Shown one piece after another: positions 11,641 to 23,452 of a DNA stretch of 64,000 nucleotides. The position numbers were made by a program, and so were the translations under genes. How positions within the stretch are numbered: the first letter of the stretch is position 1; every line of letters starts with the position of its first letter. The DNA comes from Platanthera guangdongensis (Eukaryota; Streptophyta; Magnoliopsida; Asparagales; Orchidaceae). The notes below the pieces were generated by a model. That model was not told where the DNA came from, made no database searches, and worked only from the letters and a program-made list of their open reading frames with translations. The DNA is taken from positions 148,383,010-148,447,009 of the forward strand of contig CM077167.1 in the NCBI GenBank assembly GCA_039583875.1. The letters are read 5' to 3'.

Positions 11641-13585
11641 TACTATATCTCAATCCAACTCAAACGTGCTTCAGCACTCGATCTCCTATCAAAACAAGAG
11701 ATCTCTAAGGCCTCCAAGTCTCGAACGAGTCGCTCATCATGCATCATTAAACAATTGGCCTGCGCGTGTGCTCTGCGACTTAACGCATCCACAACTGCAT
11801 TACCTTTTCCAGGAACATAATATATCTTGAAGGTGTAGTCTCCAAGGAACTCCATCCATCTTCGCTGGCACATATTTAAGTCCTTCTGATCCAAAAGGTA
11901 CTTCAATCTCTTTTGATCAGTATAAATGTCGACCTTAATACCGTACAAATAGTGCCTCCAGAGTTTCAACGTGAATATAATGGCCACCAACTCCAAATCA
12001 TGGATTGGATAATTCCTCTCATGCACCTTCAACTGGCGCAAACCATAAGCTATTACTCTCCCATGCTGTAACAAAACACAACCTGAGTCGTTGCTTGAAG
12101 CATCACTATAGATCTCAAAGCTTTCTGTCCCACATGACGAGCAAAGGATAGGCGCTGTGGTCAGACGACTTTTCAGTTCTTCGAAAACTTGAGCACACGC
12201 TGGCGACCAAACAAATTTCTGATCCTTCTTTGTCGGTGTCGTGAGAGGTATCACTATCCATGAGAAGTTCTCTACGAAGAGCCTGTAGTAGCTGGCAAGC
12301 CCTAAGAAACTCTAGACTTCCGCCACAGAAGACAACACAGTCCACTCCCATATAGCAGCAACCTTTGCCGGATCCACCGCGATACCCTCACCACTGATAA
12401 TATGACCAAGGAATGCTACAAAAGATAGCCAAAACTCACACTTAGAGAACTTGGCGTACAACTGATTACTTATAAAGGTCTCCAGAATAATATGCAAGTG
12501 CTCCGCATGGTCTTCCTAAGATTGAGAGTACACCAGGATATCATCGATGAACACTATCACGAACCGATCCAAATACTCCTTGAACATCCTGGTCATTAGA
12601 TCCATAAACACTGATGACACATTCGTCAGCCCAAAAGGCATGACTGTGAACTGTTAATGCCCATATCGAGTACTAAACATCGTCTTGGGAATATCACTTT
12701 CCCTAATCCTCATCTGATAATATCCAGACTTCAAGTCCAGCTTTGAATACACAATCGATCCAACTAGCTGATCGAACAAATCATCGATCCTTGGAATCTG
12801 GTACTTGTTCTTCTCTGTTAGCCTATTGAGTTCCCGATAATCAATACACAGCCGCAGACCTCCATCCCTCTTCTTCACGAAGAGGACCAGGGCACTCCAA
12901 GGTGACGAACTTGGATGCACAAACCCCTGCTCTATCAAATCCTAAAGTTGCACCTTCAACTCTGCCATCTCTCTCAATGTTAAGCTGTAAGGAGACTGCG
13001 ACACTAGCTTGGCACCAGGAACCAACTAAATGGTGAAGTCGATCTCACTCCGAGATGGGGCCCGAGGGAAATTTTCGGGGAAGACATCGGCAAACTCCGA
13101 CACCACAGGAATACTGGACAAGTCAGGCTTGGGATTCTTTGCCTCTAATAGAGTGAAGAACAACTCTGCACCCTTATGAACTGCTTTAACTACTTGGAGA
13201 GCAGACATCAATATCTTGCTCACACCCTTCAAACTAGAGAAAATAGTTTCTTGGCTCCTATTCAACCCCAGCTTTACAGTCTTAGAACCACAATCGATGT
13301 ACGCACACTTTTCTGAGAGCCAATCTATGCCAAAGATCATGTCAAACTCTGCTATCAGCAGTAGTGACACTTCCAAGTAAAAAGTTTGGCTTCCAATCGG
13401 CACTTTGATGCAATAGATTCTATCCGCGCGTATCGAACACCCAATGGGTACCAGCACATCCAAACTATCCTTAGCCATGGAATAGGGCACTCCGATACGA
13501 GACACGAAGTCCTTGGATAGGAAGGAGTGTGAAGCTTTTGTATCAAACAGTGCTCGAGCTGGATAGTCAATGACCACGACAAAGC
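11641..13585 (-). pseudogene. Element B protease, reverse transcriptase and RNase H remnant
   Basis: Protease comes first, with LFDTKASHSF at about 13555-13525: the Gly of the D-T-G active site is replaced by Lys. RT follows with [11 protein letters not shown] near 12850, [14 protein letters not shown] near 12730 and the catalytic [10 protein letters not shown] near 12560-12531. RNase H (12254-11643) has [32 protein letters not shown] and the TDQKRLKYL motif. Stops occur at about 13030, 12945, 12655, 12520 and 12310. Many of them can be explained by C-to-T or G-to-A change. Confidence 0.88.
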
Positions 13586-13662
13586 CTAAAACACAATAGT
13601 CATATGACCACAGCATAAGACGCAAGGTATGCAAAATATTACAACTAAAATCTAACACATAC
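13586..13662 (-). other. Putative 77-bp intron between gag and protease of element B
   Basis: On the minus strand a GTATGT donor (from 13662) and a TGTGTTTTAG acceptor (ending 13586) bound a T-rich stretch with a stop codon soon after the donor. Removing it joins the gag tail to the protease in phase 1. Elements C and D have a gap at the same place and phase. Confidence 0.55.
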
Positions 13663-14607
13663 TTATCACCATATCACCCTTCTTGATGGCCTCCTGCTGG
13701 CCAAGGTTGTAGACTCTCAGTTGGGCGGGAGCCTAATGGGATGCGGTTGACTCCACTGCCTTTCCTTTCTCTGCATAAGATGCTCCTGACTTCTTTTCCG
13801 ACTTACCACTCCAACAGTCGCGAGCCATATGCCCCGGCTTCCCATAAGTGAAACAGTGTATTGGGCCTCCACGCCCAGACGATGCCCCAGAAGTAACCGA
13901 CGAAGAAGCTGGTCCAGAAGGTATAGCCTTCTTGTTCCACTTTTGGTACCCAGTCTTCTATGGTCTTGGTAGCTTGAAATATGGGCTCCTCACTGCCAAG
14001 TCCTTGTTACTATAGACCCTCTTCAAATCTTGCTCCAGATATCAGGCCGTATTGACTAGGGTCAGAAAGCCCCGCGTCATCGGACCTGTGAGCAGCAACC
14101 TCAGATCATCGCGCAGTCCTTCGTAAAACGGATTGGTCTTGCGCTCCTCATCATAAAGAGTGGAGCCAGCATAACGTCCTAATCTTGTAAAATCATGTAG
14201 GTAGTTGTCCATACTACTCTCTACTTGAGTCAGCCTCTGGAACTGATTCTCCATTGCAATTTTCTGCACTGTCGGGACAAACCATGCCAGAAATAGTCTT
14301 GGGAACTCCTCCATCGATACGTTGGTGAGTTGTCTCCCGGCCAAAAGGTGTAGCTCTAACTCATTCCACCACGGCCTTGCCTCGCCGTCTAGGAGGAAAG
14401 TAGCTACTGTATCATTCTAGCACTCCTCAGTCTCTATAGCTGACATGACTCTCTTTACCTGGAGAGCCAGTCCTCAGCTTGCATTAGGGTTCCAGTCCCC
14501 AAGAACACTGGTGGATTAAAGCTCATCGCGTGCTTTAACTACTTATCTGTAGCTCTTCTCTGCACCATAGGCTCTGCCACTACCTGATCTACCACTATGG
14601 GCTCTGC
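13663..14607 (-). pseudogene. Element B gag remnant, C-terminal part
   Basis: The best stretch, 14344-14042, contains GRQLTNVSMEEFPRLFLAW and YEGLRDDLRLLLTGPM. It aligns well with gag of element D at 63050-63330. The zinc-knuckle region follows near 13860-13820. Stops and frame changes flank this core. The N-terminal part of gag lies at 20901-21092, because the CACTA transposon sits between the two. Confidence 0.82.
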
Positions 14608-14610
14608 TAC

Positions 14611-16133
14611 CACCACAACATTTTAATTCTATGGCAACGCTTTTATTACGGCGTTTTTAAAAGGGTTGTTGTAGATTTTTTGTTTTTGCGACGTTTCTAT
14701 AAAAGCATTGCGGTAAATAAAATTATTGGCGGCATTTATAATGAAAACGTGGCAATAGCTTAGAAAACTAATAAATAGAATACAACCCTCATTTTAGGCG
14801 CCATTCTATTCTACCCTAATTTTGACTGAAGCTTGGCGAGGGAAAGTAGAGCCGGTCTATAGTCCACCTCAATCATGTTGGTGAAGTTCTGCGGGAGGCC
14901 ATTTTATTCGATCTTCCTAGGTTGTCGGAAAACATGTGGGAGCCCAGCTTTTCGATCTAGATCCTTGGTGTCGTAGTCGCCAACGTCTTCTCGGAGCTGG
15001 CATCAAGCTCATTATCCTCTCCATCTCCGGTCAGATGAGTCTTCTGCCGCTCGAAACATTTCCAGCGATTCCTTCAACCTGCGACTAGCTAGGTACCGAT
15101 CAAAACATCCCCTCTCTCTCTCTCCCTCTCTCTCTCTCTCTCTCGAATCTTTTCTAGCGTTTAGTTTGGACATTGAGCACGTTATACTCTTCATCTCTGT
15201 TCAGGTGCCTCTTCTGTCGCATGAAGCTTTTCTAGGGTTCCCTCCGGCTAGCCTCGCCCTGCATTCATCTATTTATTCTGCCGGAGAGAACTTTCTCCAT
15301 TCACTTAGTGCAGTATTCTGGGTGAGTCCTCTTATGCTCTCGTCCATTGTTTTCAGTTCATATGGATGGAGGGGCATTGACCTAGCATATATATGTTTAC
15401 TCAAAAACATGTTTGTAGTTTGATTTAACTTTAGATTGTGCTTTTGGAATTTTAAATTATCGTTTTCTCATATTATCATCTGTTATTTGGTTTGATCATC
15501 AAAATAAGTATTGTTGTACCTAATTTAGACATCGAGGATTCTTATTGACAATATTTACATTGCTGGGGATCAAATTGTGGGGTTTAGGTCTAGTCTTCAA
15601 TGCGTGACGGGGGATGAGATGGTATGTAATATGTGATGGGTTTAGGTTTAGGTCTGCTCATCAATACATACTTAAACATATGACAACTGAACAAACATTG
15701 GATTTGCAACATCATCATCAAACTCATGGAATAACCTTTTCTTAAATGTGAGTTTACAATGCAAGATTCTCCTTTACTATGATCTTTGGTGGCTTTAAAT
15801 TCAGCCAACAAATCCGTAATATATTTATAATCATCTAACCAAATGAATTCCTCTGTGCAGCATGACAAAGCTTTATTGTTTTGTAAAGGTGTAAAAAAAA
15901 TTTTGTACTCTCTTGTGATGAGATTGCAGTTGTGTTGTTAACTCAACTAAGTAAGTTGGCGTACAACTGTTATCTCTTTCATATCTTGGAGTACCCTCTT
16001 GAGTAACACATCTTTTGCAACTTCATTAAACTTGACATCCTTAAATTTTTTCTATAAAATATGCTTTTATTTTATCATAATTTTTTGTCTTTATGTAGGT
16101 ACCTAGCAACTGAATATTTTATATATAGCAAGA
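14611..16133 (+). other. CACTA 5' noncoding and subterminal region
   Basis: This region holds the terminal inverted repeat and subterminal repeats (14640-14770), then a stretch that could be the transposon promoter and first noncoding exon, with a CT microsatellite at about 15108-15143. A GTGAGT donor-like site occurs at 15321. Two short ORFs (15166-15423 +, 15868-15590 -) show no recognisable domain and I do not call them. Confidence 0.6.
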
Positions 16134-17262
16134 ATGGATAAAAAATGGATGCTAGAGCCACATCACTCAAAAGTTTATTTAGATGGAATGAAATATTTGC
16201 TAGATTTATTACACAATCACACCAATTTCGGAGAAGTGTCTATGTCCATGTAAAAAATGTTTGAATATGAAGATGTGGGATCGAAATATGGTAGAGGAAC
16301 ATCTTATTTGGAAAGGTATAATGGAAAATTATGTAGATTGGATTTATCATGATGGACGATTGTCTAACATTAGGGTCTTGCACAAAGATAAATGCACTTT
16401 TAATGCAAATCCATTCTACACTAAGTACAACTCCAGTGATCCAATGGATGAACTTTTGCATGCAGTTATTCCAAATCTACAACATGATGAAAATATGAAT
16501 GAACATGATTTACCTCGTCATGATATTGGTGAAGACGAGATATTTGATCATCCTGAAGATCCTGTACATATAGATGCAAATAATCTATATGCATCTCTCT
16601 TAGAGGAAAACAAACCATTATGGGAAGGATTTCAAGATTACACAATGTTATCTTTTTTGTTGAATCTTCTTCATGTTAAGACACTTGGAAATTGGAGTAA
16701 TGTGCATTTTAATATGTTATTGAAAATTCTACAAGGTGCAATTCCAGGTGGACATAAATCAATTCCTACTAATTATCATGAGGCCAAGAAAATTACTTCC
16801 AAATTAGGTCACAATTATTTTAAAATTGATGCATGCGAGAATGATTGTTCTTTATTTTGAGGACCATACAAAAATAATAATGCTTGTTATGTGTGTGGGA
16901 AGTCGCAATGGGTTGAAATCCTTGAAGAACAAGTGGTTCACAACTCAAGAAAATGAAAGCAGCAAGACAAGAAAAGTCCAAAGAAGATTCCAAAGAAAGT
17001 TTTTAGGTACGTTCCATTGAAAGAACGATTGGAGCGATTATATCTTTGTAAGCAAACTGCTGACATGATGCAATGACATGCTAATGAGCCTAATCATGAC
17101 AACTTAATACACCACCCTAGAGATGTTTTGGACTAAATAGACTTCAATAATTGCCATAAGGAGTTCTCGAGTGAACCTAGAAATATCCATCTTGGTCTTG
17201 CCACTGATGGTTTCAATTCTTTTGGAGATCTTACCAGCACACATAGCACATGACCAATTTTG
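16134..17262 (+). pseudogene. CACTA transposase (TNP2-type) remnant
   Basis: The start MDKKWM and then CPCKKC followed by NMKMWDRNMVEEHLIWKGI match the N-terminal transposase-associated zinc domain. The frame shifts near 16230. The ORF at 16261-16860 continues into a TNP2 core (LLHVKTLGNWSNVHFNMLLK, YHEAKKITSKLGHNYFKIDAC). Homology runs on in another frame through CYVCGKSQW and YVPLKERLERLYL to HLGLATDGFNSFG at about 17190-17235. Stops at 16858 and near 17070 and 17135 make it a pseudogene. The DDE catalytic centre, expected further downstream, was not found. Confidence 0.85.
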
Positions 17263-17337
17263 TTGATAGTATACAATGTGCCGCCTTGAGAGTGCATGTA
17301 TATTTAAATCATTAATTAGGTTTTGCTAACAATTTTG

Positions 17338-17850
17338 TTTTCAAGGAAATCGAATTGGGTAGAGAGCCAAGCAGAGTTGAATTATACCTAGACAGTCATA
17401 CTAGCGGGAAAAAAGGAAACATTTTGGTGGATGTTGAAGCAATATCCAAAAAAGTAAGAGTTAATAAAATTTACTTAACTTTTGCATACTAAAATAGTAT
17501 ACAAATTACATATTCTTAGTTTTTTTAACTTCTTAGGATGCATTGGATAAGGCTATAGAGGAGCATAAATTGCAACACCCCCAAACACACCAATTAGTGA
17601 AATTCACGAAGCTGCTTTTAGGTAAAAAAAAATTTCATTTATGAATTGTAAAATATTATAACATTTTATTTTATTAGGTCAACATTTGGACCAGAATACT
17701 ATGGTCATTGTCGGGGTATGGGAATCAGCGTCACTGCTATTCAGATGTTCCCAGATTTATCACGTCACTCAAAACAAATTTACTCTAGCCATACTTGTCT
17801 TGGGAAGACGCGCGAGATGGAATAAATGAAATTGAAAATGTTAAATATGC
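17338..17850 (+). pseudogene. Second CACTA ORF, plant transposase family (Ptta/En/Spm, Transposase_24-like) with introns
   Basis: Three exon-like pieces can be read: about 17345-17452 (ELGREPSRVELYLDSHTSG), about 17537-17621 (EHKLQHP..., then ISEIHEAAF in the next frame) and 17678-17850 (STFGPEYYGHCRGMG). They are separated by AT-rich stretches with a GTAAGAG donor (17453) and TTAG acceptors. A one-base shift lies in a run of C near 17580. The pieces match the conserved C-terminal domain of the second protein of plant CACTA elements in order and spacing. Function in vivo is excluded by the shift. Confidence 0.72.
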
Positions 17851-18361
17851 AAAAAATGATAGATTATCTTATGTTGCAAAAAAATTCTAATGATGATTCC
17901 ACTTCTACCAATGAGCCTTGAAGTGATCCAACAATAAGAGTTGAACACGATGATGGTTAATTAGCATTTTAATCACATCATATAATAAAATTTGACTTCT
18001 TAATATAACTATTAAATTATTGTATCTCAGGTGAGCCGTGTGGTAGCTGATGTTTTTTGAATATTTTGTGAGCTCTCCAAGAATGTTATTGGTGCTTCTT
18101 TTTTTCTCCATCAATGGATGAACAATGAGTATTTTTTATATAATTTTTTATGCTCTATTGCTCTTTATCTTCTTCTGTGCAGACTTTAGAAGTCATATTT
18201 TTTATGACTGCCACCACCCTACCAAACGTAGCCCTAATCTTTTAAATGATATATTTTTAGCTGTGCAGCGGGCACCTGATTGCATAAAGCTGCACACAGT
18301 ATTCTTCTTAGAAAATTTTGAGAGTAATTGTTATATTTTAAATAATGTGAGTCTTATTTAG

Positions 18362-18480
18362 CTTGGAAAGGATATCATTCGATTGGCTGACACTAGGCTA
18401 TTCACATTCTCTCACATTTTTAGGGAAGGTAATATGGTTGCCGACGATATGGCAAAATATGAATCAATGGAAAATATCAA
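18362..18480 (+). pseudogene. RNase H-like C-terminal fragment captured by the CACTA element
   Basis: In the frame starting at 18362 the DNA reads LGKDIIRLADTRLFTFSHIF followed by REGNMVADDMAKYES. The HIxREGNxxADxxAK pattern is the end of the plant RNase H-like (RVT_3) domain found in non-LTR retrotransposons and in host RNase H-like genes. No start or upstream catalytic residues are present in this frame. It is best read as a transduplicated fragment, not part of the transposase. Confidence 0.55.
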
Positions 18481-20897
18481 CTGTAATTTTTCTAGAGAAT
18501 TCTCTCCTTCATCAATCTATTCAAGGATGCTTACTAGATATAGCTTTGGCCTCTAACGGATTAGAATTTCATCAAAATATCAGACGTAGGTTTGCAAAGA
18601 TTTTTAGTAAAACAGTGAATTTGGTTTGTATTGGGTGGTTTGGGGGTCATTCCCACACTCATTGTATTATCCTTTTGATGTTTTTCATACATTTATAAAA
18701 TTGGCACCGCTTGGTTAGGCTTCCTTCCTCACCCATGATACCTTTCAATATGTGTTTGTGTGTGTTTGCAAAAATTGTGGATAAACCCAAGATAAAATAT
18801 TGGTGAAACTGAAGATACTTTGGCAACAGATCTATTTTTTTCCAGGCCGAGGAAGTACGCCCAGATTGAATACCATGTCGACCACTAGGTTGGGCATTTC
18901 CACAAGCAACTTGTGTGCAAGTTTGTCCATTGTTGTTTCGAGAATCCTTTCATCAATCGCCTCCTCAACCAAATTTAGCAACTCCCTGCATCATCTCCTC
19001 ATCATCCAGTATATAAGTGTCTGCACTATTTCCTGTCACAGGCTCTACAAATTTGTCCTCAACTATGGTAGCCCAACCTCCAACCGCTATTCTTTGCTCT
19101 ACATTCTTGGAGAGCTCACAAAATTAATTTGATTCAGAGCATTGACTATGGTGGCTCCAACTACTGCCATTTTTCAAAAAACATCCAAGCTGGAGGAGCT
19201 CCAACTCCAATTAGTTGGAGCTCTCTAGCATCAATTAATTTTGTGATTAATCAAGTGATCCAACTCCAGTCAATGCTCCAACTCCAAGTACTTTGGCAAA
19301 TATTAAAAAAAACATCCAAGCTCCAACTACTGCCATTTTGTTTCTCCATCATATTAATGCTCATCATGACTACTTCCAAGCTCTAACTACTGTCATTTGT
19401 TTTATGACTCTGAAATTAATTAATTAAATGAGAGATGGCCGGACGGATACTTATTTATTTCTTCTCTGGCGCTGAAAGCATTCATGATGAAAATAAACAA
19501 TTATAAGTGTTTGTGCTCATTTGCAACATCTCTTAGCCTCTTAGCGTAAAAACTAATCCAATAACAGGTCCACTCTTATGCATATATAAACAAAAAATAG
19601 AAATAAAACTTGAGAAAATTACAATAACTTTAAAGACAAAATATTAGTAATTACAAAAATTGCGGTGAAACCGAAGATACTTTGGCTCTGTTTGGCATGG
19701 CGGTGGCCATCATAAACTCATGGGTTAAACCGTCATTCGTTAAGGATCACCTAACTAACATCATCTGTTTGAACATAAAAGTGAACGAAGTTCCTTAGGT
19801 GGCCGTTAACAAATGACAATTTAACCCCATGTTCGTGGTCGCCCCACCATGCCAAACAGAGCATTTAGCTCACCGTGAATAATTCCAAGTTCTAATCTGT
19901 CATTAACACGCAAGAACTTATTTATTTCTTCTCAGCCCTGGAATCTTGAAAAAACAGAATTATATTTGTAAAAAATTGATAAGAGTTTGAGCGCATTTGC
20001 AACAACAGCTCTTATTGTAAAAAAATTTATAATTTAGGTAGTGCACTGTCATTCGGTTGGTTGACACTGCAATTTCTGAAATCCAAGCATTTATCTATCC
20101 ACTCATATTGTAATTAGCTAGGGAGATATCTAAGCATTATCTTTTGTACAAAGTTAAGTCTATGCCTTGAAAAAATATATTGTCATGACCTCATTATATT
20201 ATGATTTCCCGCAGGCATTGCAATTTGGGGAGGGAGCAGTTGGATAGCTTATCGTACAATCATGGAGTAGATCTATAGTTGGAACTCAAGAATATTTTGC
20301 TATTATTATTGTATCTCTAGACATACAATACTATCAACATTTATATATGACAATTTATTTTGTTGGTCTTAAATTTCTATATAAATGAAATGTGTGTGAT
20401 GATTTTATGTTTTATATGTTAATTCTTGATCATCTTTCTCACTCTTTATATATGCACACTTGCATATTTTATGTATATGCAGTAGGTGGATGTAAAAGAT
20501 ATCTCAGTAGAGCAAATGCATGTATAATTGATCTAAAATGACCTACAATAGGTTTACATTAAAGAATTTTTTTTAAAAAATACAAAACTTGTAACATTTA
20601 TATTAAAAAGCGCTGCGAAAGGTTCCTTTAGTTAAGAACAGCTACTCCGACGCTTATATAAGACACGTGGCAGTAGCTTTATGAGGTACCACAATACTTT
20701 TCTAAAAAGCGTGGCAGTAGCCTTTATGAGATACCACAAAGTTTTTTTAAAAAAAACGATGCAAATATCTATAGCGACGGTCGCAACCGCCGCGCTTTTG
20801 CGGCGTTTTTAAAACCACCGCTATATCAATAACGAAGCTTTAAAAATGCCGCAAAAGGAATAAAAAAATGTGGTTGTAGAGCTATAATGTTGTAGTG
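18481..20897 (+). other. CACTA 3' noncoding region with direct repeats and subterminal repeats
   Basis: Apart from the MITE at 19685-19862, this is AT-rich DNA without supported coding. A GGTGAAACTGAAGATACTTT motif occurs at about 18801 and again near 19663. A block near 19455-19550 recurs in diverged form at 19915-20035. Around 19190-19330, GAGCTCCAACT-type motifs repeat in direct and inverted form. The last 300 bp hold the subterminal repeats and the inverted end. Confidence 0.6.
19685..19862. mobile_element. MITE-like inverted-repeat element (hAT-like)
   Basis: The two halves are inverted copies for about 75 bp. Both ends read GCTCTGTTTGGCATGG when oriented inward. The 178-bp length, long terminal inverted repeats and TGTTTGG end motif fit a hAT-derived MITE. 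I could not find a clear 8-bp target duplication, so the superfamily is tentative. Confidence 0.65.
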
Positions 20898-20900
20898 TAC

Positions 20901-21092
20901 GTCAAGCGGCTCTTGACCTAACCCAGGAGCAGGAGGATGCACTTGCCTCCCCGGTTGGGCATTAATCATAGCGAACACTGCTTCTACTACAATTCATATG
21001 GTTTCTGCAGGAAGGGTTGCAGGCACATCGTTAGGCGCACTACTCTCCACGGAGTGTTGTTGTTGCGACTGCCCTACATCGCTCCTAGTCAC
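20901..21092 (-). pseudogene. Element B gag remnant, N-terminal part
   Basis: The minus-strand frame reads TRSDVGQSQQQ..., then SSAPNDVPAT and VVVEAVFAMINAQPGRQ. It aligns with the start of gag in element D (62581-62760). One TGA stop replaces an Arg codon (CGA in D). There is no ATG at the start. The frame opens directly after an ACAACTATAG acceptor-like sequence, as in D. The rest of gag continues at 14607 beyond the CACTA insert. Confidence 0.8.
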
Positions 21093-21314
21093 CTATAGTT
21101 GTAAAAGCAGTAGATTAGGCGACAAATAGGTTGCCAAAATGCAATCATTGGAACACTCAAGTTCCTCAAACATGTGTATTTTCATTCCTAAGTGGACATT
21201 CATGAGTTCTTAAATGTTATAACGGCAACGCACATACCAGTGCCCACCACCCCTTAAAAGATTTTGTCCACAAATTCGAATAAGGAAGACTAACACCAGA
21301 GTCTGATACCAACT
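21093..21314 (-). other. Element B leader and primer-binding site
   Basis: On the minus strand the PBS TGGTATCAGAC (21311-21301) lies three bases inside the 5' LTR end and matches the initiator Met tRNA 3' end. The leader keeps a small ATG-containing block (near 21186-21170) that is also present in D at 62488. Confidence 0.75.
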
Positions 21315-23447
21315 TGTAACACCCCCCATCCGTCACAAGCATATAATAGAAGGTCCGACCGGGGCCCGACGCCATATAGTACGGACAGACCAAGTAGTTA
21401 CTAAATTGAAACCATAATCCAATATTTCGCATCCTAACACAGTGTGCATTCTAGCGAAAGTAATTTAAAGGTTATAAATAGAACCCAAAACTACATGAAT
21501 GACCACTACCACAACTAGGAATGTAAAACAAATACATAAGTAAGGTCTTGGCCTTAAGGCCTTATATTGTTCAACTTTAATTAAAATGTGTTATATACTT
21601 CGGCACGCTTTCTGGCCACACATGAACAATAAAATAACACAGGTATTCGCTTTGGCCTTTGAGGGCAAGCACAATATTTCTGGGCTCCAGCCCTCTACTT
21701 CCTTCTTGGCTCAGCAGTACCTGCATGCAAGATTCCACCGCACGGTGGCAAACAAAAGCAATGGTCAGCATCAGCATCCCAAATTATAACGACCCCACCC
21801 CTCACCCGGGGTGGCAGTGCTCCTTCCCTGCAAGCTTTAGTATAGCCACAACAAGGCAATATGAACGTGCAACTTAAGCACCATTTGTCACAGATATTGG
21901 CGCAAACGCCCAATGCCCCGTGTTCTCAGGTACACTCTTGGTGCATAAGACCTCAAGGGTCACACCACCATTCAAAGACAGTCACAATGTTTGAGCTTTT
22001 AGTATCAAAGGGACACAGCCAGAGACCACATCCCAAGCCTCCTGCAAAGTCATAATTATCTACAGATCCACTATATGACTCACTCCAAGACGGAAGACAA
22101 GGGTTGGGTACAGTTCAGCCTTTTCCCGTGCTCGGATCATCAGGCGAGACAGCCACGATGCAGGTCGGCATCCCCTTTACCATTTTCGTATTGTTCATAA
22201 CCCAGTTATGAACTTAGGTTATCCCTCATGGCTACCTAGCTGAGCAATTAAAGCTCACGCTCAATCAAATAATAACACACAAGTCTCCCAGAGACAGGCT
22301 TCACAATAAATAGCCCACAGGTCTCCCAAAGACAAGTTTTGCAACAAAAATAGCTTACAGGAAGCTATCGTCGGCGGTAGCACTACCTCCGCGCGGTATG
22401 GGACATACTATTAGTTCTTCCCCATTTTCATGTGTTTTCCCTGAGACTACCCCCAGTACTCTCAACGCAGTCATCTACACACCCCGCGACTCCGAAATCT
22501 ACACGATAATCATGGAGTCTTCTCCGACATACAAAATGTACAAACATCACCAATCCATACCAACCTATCTGGATGGGCTTCACACCACATGCCTATTCCG
22601 TACTTTGATTCCGGATCTAAATGCAAATTAATGGGGATACACGGATCTATCTGTCGGGAGAACCACATCCACGTGTTCGTGGAGTGTCTACCCTCTAATG
22701 CCAAAAGAAAGGACTTCACTCGTCTAAGGAAGAGGATCGTTACCCTTGATGTATGCTTTGGCACCATAGGGGATATCCAGATGGTTGAAAACAACCGCTC
22801 TGACTTTGCCTCTCCAAATCCGAACTTGCCTTATGAATCCGAGACCTGAAACACGAATGGCGGCAAGACCCCCTTCTTCTGGCACTGCTTCTCCTCCTCC
22901 AGAAAACCAGGCCAAACTCTCCAATTTCAGAAAAATCAAGAGGAAATTGCCGAACCAGGCATATATATAAAGCTACCTCCACGCAGTAACTAGCTACCGC
23001 CGTGCGGTACCACCTAGTTTCGCGTGTAACCACTCAGGCCCTCCATTCACAGACTGACACTTGGTCACGTCGATACAGATTTGCTAATGCCGAGCATTAG
23101 GATTCAAGTGCCTCGCGGTAGCTAGCGACCGTAACATCATGTCCACCACTGCTATCGCAACGTGATTGCTACTACCATCGTGTGGTAGTGACCCGAGCGC
23201 TTTGACAAATAAATTGCCAAGCTACCACCTGCGATAACCCTACCATTGGGCGTTAACTTCCCGAGAGCTCAGACAATAAAATGGCTAACACCGCGCGCTA
23301 GAAACGTACTGTCGCACAGTAGACTAGTCATTGAGTCACCTCGCCTCACTCAACGCTCTCAATGTTGTCGACGCTAACAATGGAGCTAGTGTCGGGCGAT
23401 AACATCCAGAACACCATTTCCTGCCTTAAGAAAATTGGGGCGTTACA
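21315..23447 (-). repeat. Element B 5' LTR (right copy)
   Basis: This 2133-bp LTR has TGTAACACC at its left and GGCGTTACA at its right end. On the minus strand U3 (23447-22980) is dense in TACCGC/GCGGTA half-sites. A TATATATA box lies at about 22965-22975, then the transcribed part. Both target positions occupied in the other LTR (TRIM near 21926, element A near 22801) are empty here. Confidence 0.92.
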
Positions 23448-23452
23448 AAAGA

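Larger units (their letters stand above)
14611..20897 (+). mobile_element. CACTA (En/Spm-type) DNA transposon inside element B gag
   Basis: The ends are inverted repeats: CACCACAACATTTTAATTCT on the left and, reverse-complemented, CACTACAACATTATAGCTCT on the right. A 3-bp duplication TAC (14608-14610 and 20898-20900) flanks it, as expected for CACTA elements. Subterminal sequences with GGCGTTTTTA-like and CGTGGCAGTAGC-like repeats lie at both ends (14640-14760 and 20600-20870). Inside are TNP2-type transposase remains, a second transposase-family ORF, a captured RNase H-like piece and a MITE. The left end has CACCAC where CACTAC is expected. The length is 6287 bp. Confidence 0.93.
1..23447 (-). 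mobile_element. Element B: old Tekay-type Ty3/gypsy retrotransposon, minus strand, 5' end of left LTR cut by window edge
   Basis: Reading on the minus strand, the element has a 5' LTR (21315-23447), PBS, gag, protease, RT, RNase H, integrase, PPT and a 3' LTR (1-2018 plus 9561-10133). LTR ends read TGTAAC...GTTACA on both strands. The pol order RT-RNase H-integrase and the C-terminal tail after integrase ending in a WEQE-like motif fit chromoviruses of the Tekay lineage. The element is split by a TRIM, copia element A and a CACTA transposon. Its reading frames hold many stops and an altered protease active site, so it is not functional. Removing the inserts leaves about 9 kb. About ten bases of the outer LTR end lie outside the window. 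Confidence 0.9.

Noticed and set aside
15166..15423. Host gene exon near the CT microsatellite
   Set aside because: The 85-codon ORF has no recognisable domain and lies within the CACTA element between its inverted ends.
19685..19862. MicroRNA hairpin precursor
   Set aside because: The 75-bp arms with a TGTTTGG terminus fit a MITE better. A small RNA role cannot be judged without reads.
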